From positions 1-6,992 of the forward strand of contig CAMPIG010000256.1 in the NCBI GenBank assembly GCA_946886255.1: a DNA stretch of 6,992 bases, in the 5' to 3' direction. Positions 1 through 5,173 of the stretch are shown in pieces (positions within the stretch are counted from its first letter, which is position 1; each line of letters begins with the position of its first letter). The notes below the pieces were generated by a model, which made no database searches, was not told where the DNA came from, and was given only the letters and a program-made list of their open reading frames with translations. Source of the stretch: an uncultured Cellvibrio sp. (GTDB lineage Bacteria > Pseudomonadota > Gammaproteobacteria > Pseudomonadales > Cellvibrionaceae). The translations under genes and the position numbers were made by a program.

Positions 1-1069
1 GGCGGGTGGGATAGGCAAAACGTACCTGCTGCATGCTCACAGCACCGCGCGCGGGTTGGGGTAAGCGTGTGGGCTGTGGCGCAATGATAATGGTGGATGG
101 CGTGGTAAGCAGTTCAACCAGGCGTTCAGTTGCGCCGGCGGCACGTTGTAAATCGCCGATGACTTCGGAGATAGTGCCCATTGCACCGGCAACCACCACC
201 GCATAAAAAATAAAGGCGGATAGTTCGCCGCCGCTGATACGCCCGGCTAATACGTCGTGGCCGCCGACCCATAAAATTAATGCGATAGCGCTGAAGACCA
301 GTGTGATAACAGCAGCAACCAACAAGGCGCGTTGGCGGATGCGGGCCACGGCAGTGCTAAAGGTATCCTCCACCCGCGCGTTAAATTCTGCTGTCGATGC
401 CGTCTCGTGACCGTAGGCTTGCACGGTGCGAATTTCGTGGATGACTTCATCGGTGTAAGCACCGACATCCGCCACGCGATCCTGGCTGGCCCGCGCTAAT
501 TTACGCAGTCGGCGTCCGAAGGTGATGATGGGAACCAACACAAACGGAATAGCCAATAGCACCAGCGCCGTTAATTTAAGGCTGGTGATAGCCAGCATGA
601 TCAAGCCACCGATCAACAACAGAAAGTTGCGTAACGCCATGGAGACACTGGAACCGATCACCGTCTCCAATTGCGTTGTATCGTTAGTTAAACGCGACAG
701 CACATCACCGGTACGGTTTTGTTCGAAGAAGGCGGGCGGCAGGGTTAACAGGTGGGCAAACACACGGCGACGTAGATCAGCAGTAATGCGCTCGCCTAAC
801 CAGGACACGAGATAAAAACGACTGAAGGTCGCAAGGGACAGCACCACAATCACACCGAGTAATCCCAGCAACGCATAATCCAGGAGCGCTTCACTGCCAG
901 CAATAAAACCGTGGTCGATAACCTGCTTCAAGCCTTGACCGATAAACAGGATGCAACCCGCCGCAACGATCAGCGCCATTAGCGCGAGTGCGATGCGTAA
1001 TCGGTATGGGCGCAATAAATCGAGCAGTATACGGCGACGCGATAGTGGCTCCGGCGTGGGTAAGGACAT
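1..1069 (-). CDS. MsbA-related ABC exporter, fused permease/ATPase (C-terminal part outside window)
   Basis: This is a half-size ABC exporter, membrane domain first and ATPase second, expected to work as an inner-membrane dimer. The visible 356 residues hold the whole membrane domain, with hydrophobic segments near residues 23-44, 65-88, 148-163, 167-184, 249-268 and 283-299. The first cytoplasmic loop (about 97-131) has the exporter pattern PAFFEQNRTGDVLSRLTNDT, followed by GSSVSMALRN (139-148). The second loop has EIRTVQAYGHE (212-222). These match my memory of the MsbA_rel subfamily (TIGR02204) better than true MsbA. The ATPase domain begins near 342, with the A-loop Tyr353 in FAYPTR; Walker A, signature and Walker B lie beyond the window edge. 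The ATG at 1069 gives the usual short N-terminus, though no strong ribosome binding site precedes it. The gene starts 94 bp after mutY on the same strand. The substrate cannot be read from sequence; lipids or amphiphilic drugs are family-level guesses. Confidence 0.93.
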   Translation of the reverse strand, partial: MSLPTPEPLSRRRILLDLLRPYRLRIALALMALIVAAGCILFIGQGLKQVIDHGFIAGSEALLDYALLGLLGVIVVLSLATFSRFYLVSWLGERITADLRRRVFAHLLTLPPAFFEQNRTGDVLSRLTNDTTQLETVIGSSVSMALRNFLLLIGGLIMLAITSLKLTALVLLAIPFVLVPIITFGRRLRKLARASQDRVADVGAYTDEVIHEIRTVQAYGHETASTAEFNARVEDTFSTAVARIRQRALLVAAVITLVFSAIALILWVGGHDVLAGRISGGELSAFIFYAVVVAGAMGTISEVIGDLQRAAGATERLVELLTTPSTIIIAPQPTRLPQPARGAVSMQQVRFAYPTR

Positions 1070-1163
1070 AGTAAAACCCGCAGATGTTGGGTGGAATAAG
1101 ACGCTGGAATGGCTCCAGTCATGGTCAGCCTTGTAGAACCTGCTTATGCCGGTGAGAGAATCA

Positions 1164-2222
1164 TTAACGTCGTGGATCAAATTCCGCTAATTTTTCCAAT
1201 AACTTTTTTACCGGCGCGGCCAATCCGACAGTGCCGGGTTGGTGCGGGTTGTACCAGAGCGTTTGTTGAGCCTCGGCAATACTACGGGGTGTTTTTTTTA
1301 ATTGTATTAAGACCGGTGTGATATCGAGATGATAATGGCTAAAGGTGTGACGGTAAGCGTCCCAGGTTTCACTGGCAGCAATCTTGCCAAAACGATCTTC
1401 AGCGTAGACTTCAGCATCTATATCCAGCGCAATTTCCGGAAAGCTCCACAGCCCGCCCCAGATACCTTGCGGCGGTCGTTGTTGTAATAAGATGTCGCCT
1501 GCCGGGTTGCGCAACATGAGCAGTTGCACCGTTTTTTCTGGCAAGGTTTTCTTCGGCTTTTTACCGGGGTACAGGTTAACCTGGCCCGTTGCATACGCCA
1601 CACAGGTGCTCATCACAGGGCAGCGTTCGCAGGCGGGTTTGCTGCGTGTACACAGAGTAGCACCGAGGTCCATCATCGCCTGGGTGTAATTATTGACACG
1701 CTTTTTGGGTGTGTGTGTTTCAGCATGCACCCACAAGGTTTTTAAGGTTGTGGCATCGCCCGGCCAACCGGCTACGGCATGGTAGCGGGCGAGGACGCGT
1801 TTGACATTGCCATCAAGGATGGCAGCACGTTGTTTAAAGGCAATGCTCACAATAGCCCCGGCGGTTGAGCGGCCGATGCCCGGTAATTCCGCCAAGGCTT
1901 CTACAGTGGCGGGAAATTCGCCGCCGTAATTACACACAAGGGTTTGGGCACAGCGATGCAGATTGCGCGCCCGGGCGTAATAACCAAGCCCGGTCCACAG
2001 GTGCAGTACATCATTAATCGGTGCAGCCGCGAGACTGGCTACATCCGGAAAGCGCGCGACAAATCGCTCGAAGTAAGGAATAACCGTAGTGACCTGGGTC
2101 TGCTGCAACATGATCTCGGATAGCCATACGCGATAAGGCGTAATGCCCTGTTGCCAGGGCAGGGTTTTGCGACCGTGTTTATCAAACCAGGTAAGGACTG
2201 CGCGGGAAAAATCATTGTTCAT
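1164..2222 (-). CDS. mutY: Adenine DNA glycosylase MutY
   Basis: MutY removes adenine mispaired with 8-oxoguanine, preventing G:C to T:A transversions after oxidative damage. At 352 residues it is essentially the E. coli length (350). The catalytic Glu36 lies in [10 protein letters not shown], the helix-hairpin-helix is [10 protein letters not shown] (113-122), and the catalytic Asp137 is in [10 protein letters not shown]. coli has these acids at 37 and 138. The iron-sulfur cluster ligands Cys191, Cys198, Cys201 and Cys207 have the exact C-x6-C-x2-C-x5-C spacing. The C-terminal NUDIX-like domain that recognises 8-oxoG spans roughly 230-345 and keeps the FSHYHLD motif (294-300). All key residues are present, so the enzyme should be active. 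Its ATG lies inside the last codons of the AsmA-family gene (11 bp overlap, different frame), which suggests translational coupling. Only an A-rich stretch, not a clear Shine-Dalgarno, precedes the start. The usual neighbour yggX is not found downstream. Confidence 0.98.
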   Translation of the reverse strand: MNNDFSRAVLTWFDKHGRKTLPWQQGITPYRVWLSEIMLQQTQVTTVIPYFERFVARFPDVASLAAAPINDVLHLWTGLGYYARARNLHRCAQTLVCNYGGEFPATVEALAELPGIGRSTAGAIVSIAFKQRAAILDGNVKRVLARYHAVAGWPGDATTLKTLWVHAETHTPKKRVNNYTQAMMDLGATLCTRSKPACERCPVMSTCVAYATGQVNLYPGKKPKKTLPEKTVQLLMLRNPAGDILLQQRPPQGIWGGLWSFPEIALDIDAEVYAEDRFGKIAASETWDAYRHTFSHYHLDITPVLIQLKKTPRSIAEAQQTLWYNPHQPGTVGLAAPVKKLLEKLAEFDPRR

Positions 2223-4401
2223 CTTTTTTCTTTTTGAAGATATTTTTTAACAGGTCTTCGGCTTTTTTCCCTTCGCCTTCACCGCCCAATTTCTCATCGA
2301 GTTTTTTCCGCAACTCGTCTTTTTTTGCATCGACTTTTTGTTCGGCAGCATCAATTTTATCGCCGTGTTTTTCGCGCAGTTTGTACTCTGCAAAATCCTT
2401 GGTCAATGAGGCCAGCGCCTTGCTGTCCGGGCGGCAATCTCGCACCGGGTTCAAATCAGTCAGCGAGCCATGACAGCGCAGCAGCGATAAGCTGCGGTTC
2501 AACCAATAATTGCTGCCGATGATACACCCTTCCGCGCTGGTTGCTGCCACTGTTGTACCGTCTGTTGTTGTTTCGGTGGTGGTGGCAGTAGGAATCAGTT
2601 TCAACGGCAGGCGGAAGTCATAGCGATCATTGTTCAGGTCGAGACTGCCGTTGGTTCCTAGCACGAGTTGTTCGATACCCGCCGTAAAAGATTCTACCGT
2701 GACCACGCGATTGGCCATGGTGATCTTGCCGGAGAGCGCCTCCATCTCGGTGAAATCTTCCCAGGTTTTTTGCGGATCATCCACGCGGTTCACCAGGTTA
2801 ACCAACTGGCAGAATTTCTGTTCGATATTCAACGGGAAAAATTTAACCTGTGCGCCGGTGATATTGGTTTCATTAACCAGTGAATCCAGTAATTGGTTCA
2901 TCGTAACACCGCGTGCGGTGCCCGTTGTGGTGGCATTGATGGTGCCGGTGAAATTCACTTTATCATTGAGCTCCATATCGCTCAGGAAGGGCTCCAGTTG
3001 AAAACTGTCGACCTTGCCGTCGACGTTAATCACGGCGGTATCGCCACGCCCGTCGAGTTTTCCGGTCGCGGAGATGACGCCATCATACGCGGTAGCTTGC
3101 GCTTTATTGAGATTCACCACGCCGTCACGAGCGGTCGTGCGCAGGCTGATGTTTTTCAGTGGCATATCCGCGATGGTGACCTGCGCAAAATCTACGCTGA
3201 TATCGGCATTGAGGGATTTAACCGTTTCCAATGGAATCAGTTCTTCATCACCGCTCGCGCTGCTGGCGGTGGCTGGTGTTTCTGTTTCACTGTCGGGAGC
3301 CAGGTAATGATCAATATTGATCTGATCGCCGTTAAGCACGAGCTCGATTGCGCTGGTGGTAAAGTCGGTCACCGCCATGGTGCCGTTGATTGTGGTTCGG
3401 TCCAGCTTGAGAGTTAACGGATCAAACCTAATAGCTGTCTGGCTGCCGGTAAAACGGGTGTCGAATGATACATCGGTCAGGGCAGTTTGCTCAGCGGTTT
3501 CCAGCTCAGTGCCTAACGCGGCCAACAACTTCCGCGCATTAAAAGAGGGAAGGGTTAATTCGCCCTCAAAACGCACGGCGTCTTGCAGACCGCTGGCAGC
3601 GACCTGGTAATTCGCGCGCAGCTCGGCGGTTTGTGGTCCTTGCACTTGCAGTGTGAGTTGACCATCACGCAAGGCCAAGGTGCTGAAATCCTCGGTCAGT
3701 TGTACTTGATGCTGCAGATGGGTTTCTACATTCAGCGTTTGGCTTGGTTGTTCGACGTTGCTGATGCGTGTGACCAGTGACAATTGCATAGCAAAAGGAT
3801 CGCCCTGCAAATTAAATTGCTCAACCGTGAGTGCGATATCCTGCACGGCAATTTCCTGGCCGCTTTGTGCATCGTTGTAGGTAAGGGCACTGTTGCTCAG
3901 GCTGATTTTTTCAACCGCGAGCTGCATTTGCTGGGCGCTTTCTTCAGCAATTGTTGTGTCATCTGTAGAGGGTGCCGAGGCAGGTGCAGCGGTTGTATCG
4001 CTCGCTGCGTTGTCGCCGGCCGTCAAGGCTTCCCAGTTGCCGGTGCCTTGCTCATCCACGCTGAGATCAATCACCGCGCCATCGACGAGCACGTGATGCA
4101 CAACCACGTCGCCACTGAACAAGGGTTTGATAGCCAGCAACAGGCTGGCTTCTTCCAGTTGCGCAATGGGTTTGTCCGGTGCACTGAGGGCTGCAACGCG
4201 CACATCACTGACATCTATCCCCAAGCTGGGCCACAGCGTCCACCCGAGATCACCATTGATGTTCAAGGCCACGCCCTGCTCGCGGGCAAGGGCTTCAATA
4301 CGCGGTTTAAACATGTTGGGATCAAATAACAACACCAGCAGAATCAGGGCCAGCAATACGAATCCGATCAGCACGGCAAGACTTTTGAATAACAACTTCA
4401 C
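2212..4401 (-). CDS. AsmA family protein
   Basis: AsmA-family proteins are anchored in the inner membrane with a large periplasmic body. They are linked to outer-membrane assembly and, for larger relatives, to phospholipid transport between membranes. This 729-residue protein has a single N-terminal helix (about 8-26, preceded by two lysines). The typical AsmA opening follows: [19 protein letters not shown], then [21 protein letters not shown] (48-68). Repetitive beta-rich sequence runs through to the conserved C-terminal AsmA region (about 390-660), including the [17 protein letters not shown] segment (521-537). Four cysteines (531, 626, 643, 656) could form disulfides. Three Ser/Thr/Ala-rich linkers (about 127-158, 368-388, 603-624) and a very charged tail (672-729) ending KKKKDEQ are unusual. 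The start is GTG at 4401, chosen because AAGGAG lies 6 nt upstream and the membrane helix follows directly. The gene's end overlaps mutY. Family membership is secure, but the exact role is not known, so no symbol is given. Confidence 0.93.
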   Translation of the reverse strand: MKLLFKSLAVLIGFVLLALILLVLLFDPNMFKPRIEALAREQGVALNINGDLGWTLWPSLGIDVSDVRVAALSAPDKPIAQLEEASLLLAIKPLFSGDVVVHHVLVDGAVIDLSVDEQGTGNWEALTAGDNAASDTTAAPASAPSTDDTTIAEESAQQMQLAVEKISLSNSALTYNDAQSGQEIAVQDIALTVEQFNLQGDPFAMQLSLVTRISNVEQPSQTLNVETHLQHQVQLTEDFSTLALRDGQLTLQVQGPQTAELRANYQVAASGLQDAVRFEGELTLPSFNARKLLAALGTELETAEQTALTDVSFDTRFTGSQTAIRFDPLTLKLDRTTINGTMAVTDFTTSAIELVLNGDQINIDHYLAPDSETETPATASSASGDEELIPLETVKSLNADISVDFAQVTIADMPLKNISLRTTARDGVVNLNKAQATAYDGVISATGKLDGRGDTAVINVDGKVDSFQLEPFLSDMELNDKVNFTGTINATTTGTARGVTMNQLLDSLVNETNITGAQVKFFPLNIEQKFCQLVNLVNRVDDPQKTWEDFTEMEALSGKITMANRVVTVESFTAGIEQLVLGTNGSLDLNNDRYDFRLPLKLIPTATTTETTTDGTTVAATSAEGCIIGSNYWLNRSLSLLRCHGSLTDLNPVRDCRPDSKALASLTKDFAEYKLREKHGDKIDAAEQKVDAKKDELRKKLDEKLGGEGEGKKAEDLLKNIFKKKKDEQ

Positions 4402-4407
4402 AACGGG

Positions 4408-4413
4408 CTCCTT
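4408..4413 (-). promoter_or_regulatory. Ribosome binding site deciding the GTG start of the AsmA-family gene
   Basis: On the minus strand the bases read AAGGAG, a perfect Shine-Dalgarno core, 6 nt before the GTG at 4401. A nearby upstream ATG (4418-4420) is out of frame and soon meets a stop, so GTG is the best-supported start. Confidence 0.85.
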
Positions 4414-4512
4414 ATGTCATCAGCGGCAACGTCATCGAAAGGCAACAAGTCGGGTTTTTGTGGCGTTTAGAGCGATAAACAGCGCCCAGAAAAATAGAGT
4501 GCAGTGTAAAAC

Positions 4513-4560
4513 GAAAGTGCCCTGCCACCAATCAATCATGCACTGCCAATTGGCGCTTTC
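4513..4560. repeat. Imperfect inverted repeat, possible hairpin or operator
   Basis: GAAAGTGCC (4513-4521) can pair with GGCGCTTTC (4552-4560) over 9 positions with one G-T wobble, leaving a 30-nt loop. The right arm overlaps the perfect palindrome GCCAATTGGC (4545-4554). The long loop and lack of a T-run argue against a terminator. It may be an operator or leader structure for the leftward unit, or chance. Confidence 0.25.
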
Positions 4561-4677
4561 AGTATAAAAACAACAAAAGCTATACCGAAAATTTTGTTCA
4601 ATAAGGTTCATTCGGCGGCTTTTTGCGATTGCATGCCGGTAGAGCGGATTGGCGTCACAATTTGTATGGTAAGGCTG

Positions 4678-4686
4678 TGCTATTCT
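4678..4686 (+). promoter_or_regulatory. Candidate extended -10 promoter element for the FHA-kinase unit
   Basis: The bases read TGC-TATTCT, fitting the extended -10 pattern TGn followed by a 4-of-6 match to TATAAT. No good -35 box lies 16-18 bp upstream, which extended -10 promoters tolerate. Transcription would start near 4693, giving a leader of about 110 nt before the FHA start at 4805. This is pattern matching by eye only. Confidence 0.25.
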
Positions 4687-4792
4687 GCGTTGTGGTTCAA
4701 AATTTGATCGCTGTCGTTAGCTCAGGCAAAACGCGACAAGCAAAGGCGACAATAAGGGAGTGTCCGATCGGGCAGTACACCACCATAAACTT

Positions 4793-4797
4793 GGGGA
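4793..4797 (+). promoter_or_regulatory. Ribosome binding site deciding the FHA gene start
   Basis: GGGGA ends 7 nt before the ATG at 4805, a normal spacing. It supports that ATG over the upstream in-frame GTG at 4760, whose AAGGGAG runs directly into the start codon. Starting here also puts the first FHA beta strand (PYILHELRG) at the N-terminus, as expected for a single-domain FHA protein. Confidence 0.7.
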
Positions 4798-4804
4798 ATG
4801 CATC

Positions 4805-5161
4805 ATGCCTTATATTCTGCATGAATTGCGCGGGTCGAATATTTCTCACTACGAACTCGCCGAACACATCACCATCGGGCGCAGCACCAGCAATCAAGTC
4901 GTGATTGATGACGCGACGGTCAGTGCGGAACACGCAATTATCGAGAAGACTGACAGCGGGTATCAGATTCGCGATCTCGACAGCACCAACGGTGTCTATG
5001 TCAATGGTAAACGGCTTACGATCAGCCCCATCCAGGCGGCGGATAATATTGTCATTGGCACACACAATTTGCGTGTGGTTGATGCCTTGCCCAACGAGTT
5101 GGAAAAAACGGTGCGCATCAAGAAAAGCTGGATTCCCGGTATTTACTACACGGACCGCTAA
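4805..5161 (+). CDS. Small FHA-domain phosphothreonine-binding protein
   Basis: This 118-residue cytoplasmic protein is almost entirely one forkhead-associated domain, a module that binds phosphothreonine peptides. The landmark residues are all visible: Gly25-Arg26 in TIGRSTSN, Ser40 and His43 in SAEHA, and Asn62-Gly63 in DLDSTNGVYVNG. In characterised FHA domains the equivalents of Arg26, Ser40 and Asn62 contact the phosphothreonine or its backbone, so binding competence is expected. After the domain comes a tail of about 24 residues with LEKTVRIKK (99-107), in which Thr102 has Ile at +3, a common FHA-ligand pattern. The protein has no signal peptide or membrane segment. It lies 12 bp upstream of a serine/threonine kinase and is very probably co-transcribed with it, so it is a likely substrate, adaptor or reader of that kinase. 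The specific partner is inferred from context, not seen. Confidence 0.93.
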   Translation: MPYILHELRGSNISHYELAEHITIGRSTSNQVVIDDATVSAEHAIIEKTDSGYQIRDLDSTNGVYVNGKRLTISPIQAADNIVIGTHNLRVVDALPNELEKTVRIKKSWIPGIYYTDR

Positions 5162-5173
5162 CGCGCTGAATCC

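Larger units (their letters stand above)
4402..4804. other. Divergent intergenic region between the AsmA-family and FHA genes
   Basis: This 403 bp gap must hold the promoters of both divergent units. It is AT-rich around 4560-4605. I see no convincing protein-coding frame, tRNA or rho-independent terminator. For the leftward unit, TATACT on the minus strand (4561-4566) could be a -10 box, but the sequence 17 bp upstream (TTCGGT) is a poor -35. For the rightward unit the best candidate is an extended -10 at 4678-4686, listed separately. An imperfect inverted repeat (4513-4560) and a 10-bp palindrome GCCAATTGGC (4545-4554) are the only other structure noticed. A GTG at 4760 could extend the FHA frame upstream by 15 codons, but it lacks a properly spaced ribosome binding site. 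Confidence 0.7.

Noticed and set aside
1104..1118. Small hairpin CTGGA-atggc-TCCAG between mutY and the ABC exporter gene, considered as a terminator
   Set aside because: The stem is only 5 bp and no T-run follows it on the minus strand, so it is not a convincing rho-independent terminator.
2217..2235. A-rich run near the end of the AsmA-family gene as a programmed -1 frameshift site joining AsmA to MutY
   Set aside because: The run does not form a proper X-XXY-YYZ heptamer in the AsmA frame, and mutY lies in the +1 frame, so a -1 slip would not enter it. The overlap with a normal ATG explains the arrangement.
2893..3417. 174-codon open frame on the plus strand opposite the AsmA-family gene
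   Set aside because: It lies wholly antisense to a well-supported gene, has no recognisable domain, and fits a shadow of that gene's codon pattern.
4650..4665. Possible sigma-54 promoter (TGGC ... TTG)
   Set aside because: The spacing between the GG and the downstream element is off by one from the strict sigma-54 rule, and the terminal GC is missing.
4760..4804. Upstream GTG extending the FHA protein by 15 residues
   Set aside because: The AAGGGAG there abuts the GTG with no spacer, while the ATG at 4805 has GGGGA at a normal distance and places the FHA domain at the N-terminus.
4697..5065. 122-codon open frame on the minus strand across the FHA gene
   Set aside because: It is antisense to the conserved FHA coding sequence and has no recognisable domain, so it is most likely a shadow frame.
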